Shown: positions 18,139 through 26,101 of the stretch, in pieces
How the letters are laid out: every line of letters begins with the position of its first letter
Position numbering within the stretch: position 1 is the stretch's first letter
Program-made: the position numbers and the translations under genes
Assembly: GCA_021779735.1 (NCBI GenBank)
Contig: JAJYAC010000002.1
Location: 35,147 to 99,146 of the forward strand
Origin: Actinomycetes bacterium
Lineage (GTDB): Bacteria; Actinomycetota; Acidimicrobiia; Acidimicrobiales; RAAP-2
DNA length: 64,000 nucleotides
Reading direction: 5' to 3'
Notes under the pieces: model-generated
Database searches by the model: none
Told to the model about the DNA's origin: nothing
Seen by the model: the letters and a program-made list of their open reading frames with translations, nothing else

Positions 18139-18363
18139 ATGAAGACTGACATTCACCCCACGTACGTCGACGCGAGCGTCACCTGCTCATGCGGCAACAC
18201 CTTCGCGACCCGTTCGACCAAGCCCGTCCTGACGGTCGAGCTGTGCAACGAGTGCCACCCCTTCTTCACCGGCAAGCAGAAGCTCGTCGACACCGGTGGA
18301 CGCGTCGAGCGCTTCCAGCGCCGCTACGCCCAGAAGACGGCTAAGGGTCGCACGCGGGCCTAG
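18139..18363 (+). CDS. rpmE: 50S ribosomal protein L31
   Basis: 74 aa. The start [20 protein letters not shown] and [15 protein letters not shown] are diagnostic. Cys16 and Cys18 plus the CNEC pair make this the zinc-binding (C+) form. It has its own probable promoter (TACACT at 18109-18114) and AAGGAG at 18127-18132. It lies between rho and prfA, the common actinobacterial arrangement. Confidence 0.97.
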   Translation: MKTDIHPTYVDASVTCSCGNTFATRSTKPVLTVELCNECHPFFTGKQKLVDTGGRVERFQRRYAQKTAKGRTRA

Positions 18364-18374
18364 GCCCCCTCTAC

Positions 18375-19454
18375 GTGGCCTCTCTCGACGACACCCTGCT
18401 CGTCCTCGCCGACGAGCTCAAGTCGGTCGAGGCGCAACTCTCCGCACCCGACATCGCGAGCGATCGGACGCGCCTGCGCGACCTGTCGCGTCGCCACAAG
18501 GTGTTGGCCGAGATCAACGCGGCCTGGAACGCGCTGCGCGCCGCGCGCGAAGACGTCTCCGCGGCGCGCGAGATGTTCAACGACACTGCCGGCGAGGATC
18601 GCGAACTCTGGCGCGAGGAGCTGAGCGAAGCCGAGGCGAAGCTGCCCGCCCTCGAAGAGACCCTCGAGACTCTGTTGCTGCCGCGCGACCCCAACGAGGG
18701 GCGCAACGTCATCCTCGAGATTCGTGGCGCCGAGGGCGGCGAGGAGGCGAACCTCTTCGCCAGCGACCTCGCCGAGATGTACCGGCGCTACGCCGCCCTG
18801 CGCGGCTGGAAGCTCGAAGTCGTCGAAGAGAGCGCGTCCGAGCAGGGCGGCCTCGACGAAGCCATCTACCTCATCAGGGGCGAGGACGCGTGGACGCGTC
18901 TGGCCAACGAGGCCGGCGTGCACCGCGTCCAGCGCGTGCCCGTCACCGAGGCCAAGGGCCGCGTGCACACGTCCTCGGCGACGGTCTCGATCCTGCCCGA
19001 GGCCGAGGAGGTCGACGTCGACATCGACCCCAACGACCTCAAGATCGACGTGTACCGCTCCTCGGGTCCCGGTGGCCAGAGCGTGAACACCACCGACTCC
19101 GCGGTGCGCGTGACGCACCTGCCCAGCGGCATCGTCGTCTCGATGCAGGACGAGAAGAGTCAGATTCAAAACCGCGCGAAGGCCCTCATCGTGCTGCGTT
19201 CTCGCTTGCTCAAGGCCGCCCAGGACGCCCAGGCGAGCGAGCTCGGCGACTTGAAGCGCTCCCAGCTGGGCAGCGGCGGTCGCTCTGAGAAGATCCGCAC
19301 GTACAACTTCAAGGAGAACCGGGTCACCGATCACCGGATCAACCTGACGACGTACTCCCTCGACGCCGTGCTCGCGGGCAACCTCGATCCCTACGTCGAC
19401 GCGCTGCTGGCCGACCAGCGCGCGCGTCAGCTCGCCGCGAGTGGCCGGGCCTAG
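18375..19454 (+). CDS. prfA: peptide chain release factor 1
   Basis: 359 aa from GTG 18375. It carries the peptidyl-hydrolysis motif GGQ at 233-235 (SSGPGGQSVNTTDSAVR) and the codon-reading PVT tripeptide (189-191, equivalent to PAT of RF1), so it should read UAA and UAG. The flanking VQRVPVTEAKGRVHTSSATV is typical. It is followed by prmC, which methylates the GGQ glutamine; the prmC start lies inside the 3' end of prfA, so the two are coupled. Confidence 0.96.
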   Translation: MASLDDTLLVLADELKSVEAQLSAPDIASDRTRLRDLSRRHKVLAEINAAWNALRAAREDVSAAREMFNDTAGEDRELWREELSEAEAKLPALEETLETLLLPRDPNEGRNVILEIRGAEGGEEANLFASDLAEMYRRYAALRGWKLEVVEESASEQGGLDEAIYLIRGEDAWTRLANEAGVHRVQRVPVTEAKGRVHTSSATVSILPEAEEVDVDIDPNDLKIDVYRSSGPGGQSVNTTDSAVRVTHLPSGIVVSMQDEKSQIQNRAKALIVLRSRLLKAAQDAQASELGDLKRSQLGSGGRSEKIRTYNFKENRVTDHRINLTTYSLDAVLAGNLDPYVDALLADQRARQLAASGRA

Positions 19455-20244
19455 TCAGGCGTCTCTCGTCGCGCGCGGCCTGGCCGCGCGCGAGGCGCGC
19501 TGGCTGATCGAGGAGTTCGCCGACGAAGCCGACCTCGAGCGCGCCGTCAGCCGGCGCCTCGCGGGCGAGCCCCTGCAGTACGTGATCGGCCACTGGCCCT
19601 TTCGCTCCCTCGACCTCGTCGTGAACGAGAACGTCTTGATCCCGAGGCCGGAAACTGAAGAGCTGGTGGACGTGGCGCTCATCGAACTCGCGCGTGGCGG
19701 CGCACCGGCGCCACGGATCCTCGACCTGGGCTGTGGCTCGGGCGCGATCGGCCTGGCCCTGCTCTGCGAGCTCGAGGCGCGCGGCGTGCTCGGAAGCCTC
19801 GTCGCGCTCGACGCGTCGAGCGCCGCTCTCGCGGTTGCCCAGCGAAACGCGGTGGCTCACGGCCTCTCGCGAGTCTCCTTCGTTCACTCCACGTGGTTCG
19901 CGTCTTTGGACGTGTCGCTGCGCGCGGGTTTTGACCTCGTCGTCTCGAACCCGCCCTACGTCGCCGCGAGCGAGATGGCGAGTCTCGACCCCGTGCTCGC
20001 CCACGAGCCGCGCGCGGCGTTGGTCGCCCCGGACGCCGAGGCCACCGCCGGATTCGGCGACCTCGCGATGATCATTGCCGGTGCGCGCGAGTGGATGAGC
20101 GAGCGCGCGTCGCTCGTGTGCGAGCACGGGGCGAGCCAGGGCGAGGCCGCGATCGCCGCGGCGCGTGCGGCCGGCTTTGCTCGCGTCGAGGACCACCGCG
20201 ACCTGGCCGGGCGCGCGCGCATCCTCGTGGCGGCGTGCGCGTGA
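19441..20244 (+). CDS. prmC: release-factor glutamine N5-methyltransferase PrmC
   Basis: 267 aa. It transfers a methyl group from S-adenosylmethionine to the GGQ glutamine of RF1/RF2. The SAM motif is ILDLGCGSGAIGLALL and the catalytic NPPY is in LVVSNPPYVAASEM. The N-terminal substrate-binding helices are present (LAGEPLQYVIGHWPF). The start is GTG 19441, overlapping prfA by 14 nt; the N-terminus is somewhat short for the family, so an earlier start inside prfA cannot be excluded. Confidence 0.93.
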   Translation: MAGPSQASLVARGLAAREARWLIEEFADEADLERAVSRRLAGEPLQYVIGHWPFRSLDLVVNENVLIPRPETEELVDVALIELARGGAPAPRILDLGCGSGAIGLALLCELEARGVLGSLVALDASSAALAVAQRNAVAHGLSRVSFVHSTWFASLDVSLRAGFDLVVSNPPYVAASEMASLDPVLAHEPRAALVAPDAEATAGFGDLAMIIAGAREWMSERASLVCEHGASQGEAAIAAARAAGFARVEDHRDLAGRARILVAACA

Positions 20245-20885
20245 TCCGCCGACTGAGCGTGTCGGAGGCGGCCGCGCTGCTCGTGGCTGGCGAGGTCGTC
20301 GCCGTGCCGACCGACACCGTCTACGGCGTGGCGGCCTCGGTGTCGAGCGCAGCGGCGGTGTCGCGTCTCTTCGACTTAAAGGACCGTCCGGGCGACGTGG
20401 CCCTGCCGATGCTCGCGGCGTCCCTCGCGCAGATACAGTCGGCCGGCATCGACCTGACGGCGGACGTGAGACGCCTGGCGGACGCGTTCTGGCCCGGGGC
20501 CCTGACGATCGTCGTCGCGGCGCCCGCGTCCCTCGCGTCGCGCCTTGGAGCCCACGAGGCCACGGTGGGGGTGCGCGTACCGCGCGACGGCGCCCTGGGA
20601 GAGCTCCTCGAGCTCTGCGGGCCCCTCGCGGTGACGAGCGCGAACCTTCACGGCGGGCCCCCGTGTGTCAGCGCGGCGCAGGTCGACGAGGTCTTCGCGG
20701 ACCGCGAGGGCCTCGCGGGCGTGATTGATGGCGGCGAGCGCCACGCGCGGGTCTCGACCGTGGTGGACGTCACGTCATCGCCGTGGACGATTCTTCGCGA
20801 GGGGGCGATCACCACGTCGGCGCTGGCCGACCTCGCCCCCGGCGCACGCGTCGCGACGCGCGCTGAGCGGGATCGACGCGGCTAA
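20241..20885 (+). CDS. tsaC: L-threonylcarbamoyladenylate synthase (Sua5/YrdC/TsaC)
   Basis: 214 aa from GTG 20241, which overlaps the prmC stop as GTGA; the track's longer start (20091) is a prmC shadow. It makes threonylcarbamoyl-AMP for the t6A37 modification of ANN-decoding tRNAs. YrdC motifs include VAVPTDTVYGVAA, LFDLKDRPGDVALPML (K-x-R), WPGALTIVV and LAVTSANLHGGPPC. It ends shortly after the YrdC domain, so it is the TsaC-like short form. The stop overlaps that of the convergent enoyl-CoA hydratase gene. Confidence 0.93.
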   Translation: MIRRLSVSEAAALLVAGEVVAVPTDTVYGVAASVSSAAAVSRLFDLKDRPGDVALPMLAASLAQIQSAGIDLTADVRRLADAFWPGALTIVVAAPASLASRLGAHEATVGVRVPRDGALGELLELCGPLAVTSANLHGGPPCVSAAQVDEVFADREGLAGVIDGGERHARVSTVVDVTSSPWTILREGAITTSALADLAPGARVATRAERDRRG

Positions 20886-21643
20886 GTAGGGGGGCTCTGG
20901 GCCCAGCGCGCGGGTCGCTTCTCGAGGAACGCGCTCATTCCCTCGCGCGCGGTCTCGGAGGCGAAGAGTCGAGCGGAGACGTCGCTTGCGTAGTGAAACG
21001 CGTCGTCGCTCGCCATGGAGGGCACGCGGCGAATCAGTTCCTTCGTCTCGGCGAGCGCGCGGGGCTCGCCCGCGAGCAGGTCGGCGAGCACGGCGCGCAG
21101 CGACTCGTCGAGTTCGCCCGCGGGCACCGCGCTCGTCACGAGGCCCATCCGCGCGGCGTCGCGCGCGTCGAATCGCTGCCCGCGCAGCATCGCGGCTCGC
21201 GCGTCGACGTCGCGCATCTTGGCCAGACACACCACCGAGATGATCGCGGGCGCGAGGCCGAGGCGCACCTCGCTGAAGCCAAACGTGACGTCCTCGCGCG
21301 CAATCGCGATGTCCAGCGCCGCGGCGAGGCCGACGCCGCCGGCCACGCAGTGCCCGTTGATCCTGCCGACGAAGACCAGGCGCGAGCGGGCGATGCGCGT
21401 GAAGAGCTCGTCGAGACGTGGCGTCGGCGCTCCGTCGACGCGCTCGCGCAGATCGGCCCCCGCGCAGAACGTGTTGCCGACGTTGGTCAGTACCACGACG
21501 CGATTCGTGTCGAGCGATTCGGCCGCGTCAATTGCCGTCACCAGCTCGCGCAGCATGCGCGCACTCAGGGCGTTGCGTCGCTCGTCGTCAGCGAGCGTGA
21601 GCGTGACGACGCCGCCGTCACTTGAGGTCTCGACGACGCTCAC
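20882..21643 (-). CDS. enoyl-CoA hydratase/isomerase (crotonase family)
   Basis: 253 aa. Crotonase motifs are NALSARMLRELVTAI, the oxyanion loop CAGADLRER and INGHCVAGGVGLAAALDIAIA. The second-site position usually Glu in hydratases reads FGFSEVRLGLAPA, with a Glu present. It hydrates an enoyl-CoA or methylglutaconyl-CoA. It is the last gene of a coupled operon with an AtuA-like protein and an acyl-CoA carboxylase; in leucine or acyclic terpene breakdown the matching role is the hydratase after carboxylation (LiuC/AtuE). The GTG start overlaps the upstream stop by 4 nt. Exact substrate is inferred from context. Confidence 0.87.
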   Translation of the reverse strand: MSVVETSSDGGVVTLTLADDERRNALSARMLRELVTAIDAAESLDTNRVVVLTNVGNTFCAGADLRERVDGAPTPRLDELFTRIARSRLVFVGRINGHCVAGGVGLAAALDIAIAREDVTFGFSEVRLGLAPAIISVVCLAKMRDVDARAAMLRGQRFDARDAARMGLVTSAVPAGELDESLRAVLADLLAGEPRALAETKELIRRVPSMASDDAFHYASDVSARLFASETAREGMSAFLEKRPARWAQSPPT

Positions 21644-22431
21644 GCGGCCCTAGGCGCCGGGCCGGTCGTGGGGCCGCCGGCGAAGGCCTGGGCGCGCAGC
21701 ATCCAGTGCCGTCCCCACTCGCCGGTGACGAGCGAGGTGTCGTCCACGTGGCGACGCTGGGTGACCACGAGACAGAAGTCGAGGGCGGGGCCGGTAATGA
21801 CTTCCTCGGCGTCACTCGGACCGTGTTCGTAGGTCGTGCCACGCGAGTCGCGCAGGCGAATCGCCACGACCGTCTCGGGGGGCGCCTCGCCTCGCACGCG
21901 ATAGGACCAGTCACGCGTGAGATAGCCCAGGCGCACGATGTGGGCAAGTCGCGCCGAGTCACGTAGCGCGACGTCGAGCGCGTCGGCGACGTCCACGCCG
22001 TGGGCCCAGGTCTCCATGAGACGCGCGGTGAGAAAGGAGCGGGCACTCATGTCCGGTCCGTACCAGGGCAAGCGCGCCGAGGGATCGAGGGTCGCGCCGG
22101 CGCCGAGAAGCGCCTCTCGCGAAACTCGCCAGCGCGTGAGGATCTCGGCGGGGGACATCTCGCGAAAGGCGTGCAGGGTGAAGTCGTCGACGCCTTCGGC
22201 GAAGGCGGCGTGCACGAGCGCGTCACGCGCGCGCGCGAAGGCGCTCGCGTCGGAGATGGCCTGGGCCGCGGCGGCGTCGAAGTACGCGAGGTGGGCGATC
22301 TGATCGGCCACGCTCCAGCCCGCCGCCGGCGTCGCGCGGTGCCAGTGGGCGTCGGGGAGTGGCGCGACGAGCGCGTCGAGGGCCCCGTGCTCGTCGCTCA
22401 GATCGCTCAGGAGCGTCACGAGTTCGCTCAC
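21640..22431 (-). CDS. TIGR03084-like DinB/maleylpyruvate-isomerase-fold protein
   Basis: 263 aa from GTG 22431 (GTGA overlap with atuA); the track start at 22473 lies inside the upstream gene. The opening LLSDLSDEHGALDALVAPLPDAHW and AAGWSVADQIAHLAYFDAAAA match the four-helix DinB/mycothiol-dependent isomerase N-domain. WAHGVDVADAL supplies a histidine of the usual metal site. Such proteins recur next to AtuA in actinobacteria, and the function is not known. The coupled position says it works with the carboxylase/AtuA operon, perhaps in a thiol- or CoA-linked step. Confidence 0.78.
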   Translation of the reverse strand: MSELVTLLSDLSDEHGALDALVAPLPDAHWHRATPAAGWSVADQIAHLAYFDAAAAQAISDASAFARARDALVHAAFAEGVDDFTLHAFREMSPAEILTRWRVSREALLGAGATLDPSARLPWYGPDMSARSFLTARLMETWAHGVDVADALDVALRDSARLAHIVRLGYLTRDWSYRVRGEAPPETVVAIRLRDSRGTTYEHGPSDAEEVITGPALDFCLVVTQRRHVDDTSLVTGEWGRHWMLRAQAFAGGPTTGPAPRAA

Positions 22432-24182
22432 AGCAGTGCCTCTGGAACTTCGACGACGCGCGCGCGCAGCCACTCGCCGAGGCCCTTGGCCTGGGCGTCC
22501 TGACGCGACGAGGCGGCCACGCCCTCTTCGAGCAGGCCGTGGATGAGAAAGTTCAGTGCGCGCAGCGCGGGGAAGCGGTGGCGGTCGATCACCAGCTCGC
22601 GCGTCTCGGGCAGTAGTTCGCGCAGACGCTCGACGCTGAGAAAGTCATCGAGCCAGGCGAAGGCGTCGTCAGCGCGAGTGAAGACACCCAGGTTCGCGTG
22701 TCCGCCCTTGTCGCCCGACCGCGTCCCGACGAGGCGCCCGAGCGCCACGCGCCGCGTGGGTCCCGCGGGGACGCTGGCGCGGCCCGCCTCGGCGACGTCG
22801 AGTTCTCGCGGACCCGGGGGAGCGACCGAGTCGACGACGGTGCTGGGGCCGTTGAGCACGTGCACCATTTGTGGCACGAGGTCGGCCGCCACGGTGGCGG
22901 GCACGTACACGCCGAAGGGTCGCGCGGGCCCCGGCGCGCCGCCGAGATTAAAGAACCCCGGCGTCGTCGCGAGTGCGATCTCGACGGCGGCGTTGGCGAC
23001 CGCGCGACCCACCTTGTTCTCATCGGGGTCTTTGAGAGTGAGACGCCACAACGCGACCGCCTCTTCGTTCGTCGCGGGATCGACCTTGTCGGTGCGAAGC
23101 ACGCGGCTCGAGACGCTCGCGATCTGGGACGCCTTGACGGGCGACTGATCCCAGAACGCGGCCTCGACGAGCGCGGCCTTGGCCTCGATGTCGAGCCCCG
23201 TCAGGGCCACCGTGAGGTCCTGGCGATAGCCGCCGAGCTTGTTCATCGCGACCTTGAGCGTGGCCGGTGGCGCTTCGCCGCGCACGCCCGAGATCGCGAC
23301 GCGATTCTCGCCCACCTGGGCGAGGCGGATGGTGTCAAAGCGCGCCGTGACGTCGGGACCGTAGTAGCGCGGCCCGCCGATCTCGTAGAGCAACTGGGAG
23401 GTCACCGTGCCCAGTGACACCTCGCCGCCCGTGTTCTCGTGCTTTCCCACCACGCACGAGCCGTCCTCGGCGATCTCCACCCACGGAAAGCCCACGTGGG
23501 ACATGTCGGCGACCTCGGTGAAGAACGAGTAGTTGCCGCCGGTGACCTGGGCGCCGCACTCGATGACGTGCCCGGCGACGACGGCGCCGGCCAGTTGATC
23601 GAAGTCGTCGCGAGCCCACCCGTGATGCCAGGCGGCGGGGCCGCACACGACGGCCGCGTCGGTAACGCGCCCCGTGATGACGACGTCCGCGCCCTGATTG
23701 AGGGCTTCGACGATGCCAAAGCACCCGAGGTAGGCATTGGCCGAGACGAAGTCCGCGCTCGCGAGGGGCTCGCCCGTCTCGAAGTGGCGCGGGGCAACGC
23801 CCGCGGCCTCGAGCTCGCCCAGTCGCGTCAGCAGATCGTCGCCGGCGACGTAGGCGACGCGCACGTCGAGGCCCAGTCGATCGGCGAGCGCGGCGACCTC
23901 GTCAGCGAGGTGGTCGGGATCGAGGCCCCCGGCGTTGGAGACCACCTTGATACCGCGGTCGTGACAGGGCCCGAGGACCTGTTCCATCTGAGTGAGGAAG
24001 CTCTTCGCGTAGCCGCCACCGGGACTCTTCGCGCGAGTGCGCGCGAGGATGAGCATGGTCAACTCGGCCAGCCAGTCGCCCGTGAGAACGTCGATCGGGC
24101 CGCCCTCGACCATCTCGGCCGCGGCGCTGAGGCGATCGCCGTAGAAGCCCGAGCAGTTCGCGATTCGAATCGCGCGACTCAT
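22428..24182 (-). CDS. atuA: acyclic terpene utilization AtuA-family protein (DUF1446)
   Basis: 584 aa. The start IRIANCSGFYGDRLSAAAEMVEGGPIDVLTGDWLAELTM is the DUF1446/AtuA hallmark (region cited in part). KVVSNAGGLDPD, VITGRVTDAAVV and NYSFFTEVADMSHVGFPW also fit. AtuA is needed for citronellol/geraniol breakdown in Pseudomonas, but its chemistry is unsettled. The C-terminal ~100 residues (RLVGTRSGDKGGHANLGVF) are the usual second domain, often a separate protein elsewhere and here fused. The ATG overlaps the carboxylase alpha stop as ATGA. Together with the carboxylase and hydratase genes it suggests branched-chain or isoprenoid acyl-CoA catabolism. Confidence 0.9.
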   Translation of the reverse strand: MSRAIRIANCSGFYGDRLSAAAEMVEGGPIDVLTGDWLAELTMLILARTRAKSPGGGYAKSFLTQMEQVLGPCHDRGIKVVSNAGGLDPDHLADEVAALADRLGLDVRVAYVAGDDLLTRLGELEAAGVAPRHFETGEPLASADFVSANAYLGCFGIVEALNQGADVVITGRVTDAAVVCGPAAWHHGWARDDFDQLAGAVVAGHVIECGAQVTGGNYSFFTEVADMSHVGFPWVEIAEDGSCVVGKHENTGGEVSLGTVTSQLLYEIGGPRYYGPDVTARFDTIRLAQVGENRVAISGVRGEAPPATLKVAMNKLGGYRQDLTVALTGLDIEAKAALVEAAFWDQSPVKASQIASVSSRVLRTDKVDPATNEEAVALWRLTLKDPDENKVGRAVANAAVEIALATTPGFFNLGGAPGPARPFGVYVPATVAADLVPQMVHVLNGPSTVVDSVAPPGPRELDVAEAGRASVPAGPTRRVALGRLVGTRSGDKGGHANLGVFTRADDAFAWLDDFLSVERLRELLPETRELVIDRHRFPALRALNFLIHGLLEEGVAASSRQDAQAKGLGEWLRARVVEVPEALL

Positions 24183-26101
24183 GACGCGCCCTCGACCGCG
24201 AGCAGCGTCGTGCCGCGATCAACCTGCTGGGTGGCGTGCACGAACACGTCGGTGACGACGCCGTCGTGGGGCGCCGTGATGACGTGCTCCATCTTCATCG
24301 CCTCGAGCACCACCAGGGTCTCGCCGGCGCGCACGTTCTGGCCCACGGCCGCGCGCACCGCGAGCACCACGCCGGGCATCGGGGCGATGAGGCCACCGTG
24401 GACCTCCTCGGCACCCGGCACGCTAAAGCGCGCGACGATCTCGAAGGTCGCCGTACCGCGACGGGTCTGGACGTGGAGATGATCGGCGTCGCAGGTGACG
24501 CGCACGCGCGCACGCCTTCCGTCAACTTCGATGTCGATCTCGCCTTCGCTCCAGGCGCGAACGCGCGCGTGAGACTCTCCCACGTCAAAGGAGCCGTCGC
24601 GCCGGCGACGGTACCTCATGACGTGATCACCGTGGCGACGCAGCGTCACGCTCTCGCGCGGCAGTCGCGCGTTGCGCCACCCACTTGGTGCGAAGCCCAG
24701 CACCGACGCTTGGGCTCGAGAGCGTCCCTGGAGCCACAGCGCGGCGGCGGTCGTGGCGAAGGTCGTCTCGTCGTCGGAGAGGATCAGTTCGCGCGCCGGT
24801 TCGTAGCGCGAAATGAAGTCGGTCGTTGTGTCACCGGCGAGGAATCCCTCGTGGCGCAGGGTGGCGACGAGGAAGTCGCGGTTGGTCGTGACGCCGCCGA
24901 GGTGCAGACCCTCGAGGGCGCGCGCCAACGTGGCCGCGGCCTCGGCGCGCGTGGGGGCGTGGGCGATGACCTTGGCGAGGAGAGGGTCGAAGGCGACGCT
25001 GACGCGCGAGCCCGCTTCGACGCCGGACTCGAATCGCACGGGAGGCCAGGGCGCCGGCGCGAAGGCCGCGAGGGTGCCCGTCGCCGGCAGGAAGCCGTTG
25101 GCGGGATCCTCCGCGCATAGACGCACCTCGATCGCGTGACCGTGGCTGTGCACGTCTTGCTGCGTGAGCTCGAGGGGCTCGCCGGCGGCGACACGCAACT
25201 GGGCGGCGACGAGGTCCACGCCGGTGACTTCCTCGGTGACGGGGTGCTCGACCTGCAGGCGCGTGTTCACCTCGAGGAAGAAGAAGTCACGGGTGTCGTC
25301 GTCGACCAGGAATTCGACGGTCCCCACCGAGTGATACCCGATTGCGCGCGCCAGGGCGAGGGCCGCGTCGCCCATCGCGGCGCGCATGGCCGGATCCACT
25401 GCGCTCGAGGGTGACTCCTCGACGAGCTTTTGATGACGGCGCTGAATCGAGCACTCGCGCTCACCGAGGTGGATGAGGTTCCCGTAGCGGTCGCCGAGAA
25501 TTTGTATCTCCACGTGGCGCGAGGCGGCGACGTAGCGCTCGAGAAAGACTCGATCATCGCCAAAGGCCGACGCGGCTTCGCGGCGCGCACTGGCGAGCGC
25601 CTCGTCGAGGTCCTCGCGACGCGTCACGATGCGCATACCCTTGCCCCCACCACCGGCGGCCGCCTTGATCAAGAGGGGATAGCCCACCTCCTCGGCACCA
25701 GCGGGATCGTCACTCGAGAGCAGGACGGAAACGCCCGCCGCGCGCGCGAGTTCCTTGGCGGCGATCTTGTCGCCCATCGCGCGAATCGCGCTCGCGGGCG
25801 GCCCGACCCACGTGAGCCCGGCCTCTTCGACCATCGTCGCGAAGAGCGCATTCTCCGAGAGGAACCCGTAGCCGGGATGCACCGCCTGGGCGCCGCTCGC
25901 GCGAGCCGCGGCGATGATTCGCGCGCCGTCGAGGTACGAAGTCTCGAGCAGGACCGCCTCGTCGCAGTCGGCGACGAAGGGCTCGTTCGCGTCGGCCTCG
26001 ACGTAGACGCCCACCACGCGTAGGCCCAACTCGTGCGCACCGCGCGCGACGCGCCGGGCGATCTCGCCGCGATTGGCGATGAGCAGGGTGTCGAAGTTCA
26101 C
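24179..26101 (-). CDS. acyl-CoA carboxylase alpha subunit (biotin carboxylase + BCCP)
   Basis: 640 aa from GTG 26101, which overlaps the beta-subunit stop as GTGA; the track's 26164 start is inside the upstream gene. The N-terminal biotin carboxylase has LLIANRGEIARRVARG, an ATP-grasp loop AAGGGGKGMRIV and LEVNTRLQVEHPVTE. A linker (BT-like) region follows, then the biotinyl domain with VVLEAMKMEHVI (biotinylated Lys). It carboxylates biotin with ATP and bicarbonate; the partner beta subunit moves CO2 to the acyl-CoA. Context with AtuA suggests methylcrotonyl- or geranyl-CoA rather than acetyl-CoA, but sequence alone does not settle it. Confidence 0.92.
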   Translation of the reverse strand: MNFDTLLIANRGEIARRVARGAHELGLRVVGVYVEADANEPFVADCDEAVLLETSYLDGARIIAAARASGAQAVHPGYGFLSENALFATMVEEAGLTWVGPPASAIRAMGDKIAAKELARAAGVSVLLSSDDPAGAEEVGYPLLIKAAAGGGGKGMRIVTRREDLDEALASARREAASAFGDDRVFLERYVAASRHVEIQILGDRYGNLIHLGERECSIQRRHQKLVEESPSSAVDPAMRAAMGDAALALARAIGYHSVGTVEFLVDDDTRDFFFLEVNTRLQVEHPVTEEVTGVDLVAAQLRVAAGEPLELTQQDVHSHGHAIEVRLCAEDPANGFLPATGTLAAFAPAPWPPVRFESGVEAGSRVSVAFDPLLAKVIAHAPTRAEAAATLARALEGLHLGGVTTNRDFLVATLRHEGFLAGDTTTDFISRYEPARELILSDDETTFATTAAALWLQGRSRAQASVLGFAPSGWRNARLPRESVTLRRHGDHVMRYRRRRDGSFDVGESHARVRAWSEGEIDIEVDGRRARVRVTCDADHLHVQTRRGTATFEIVARFSVPGAEEVHGGLIAPMPGVVLAVRAAVGQNVRAGETLVVLEAMKMEHVITAPHDGVVTDVFVHATQQVDRGTTLLAVEGAS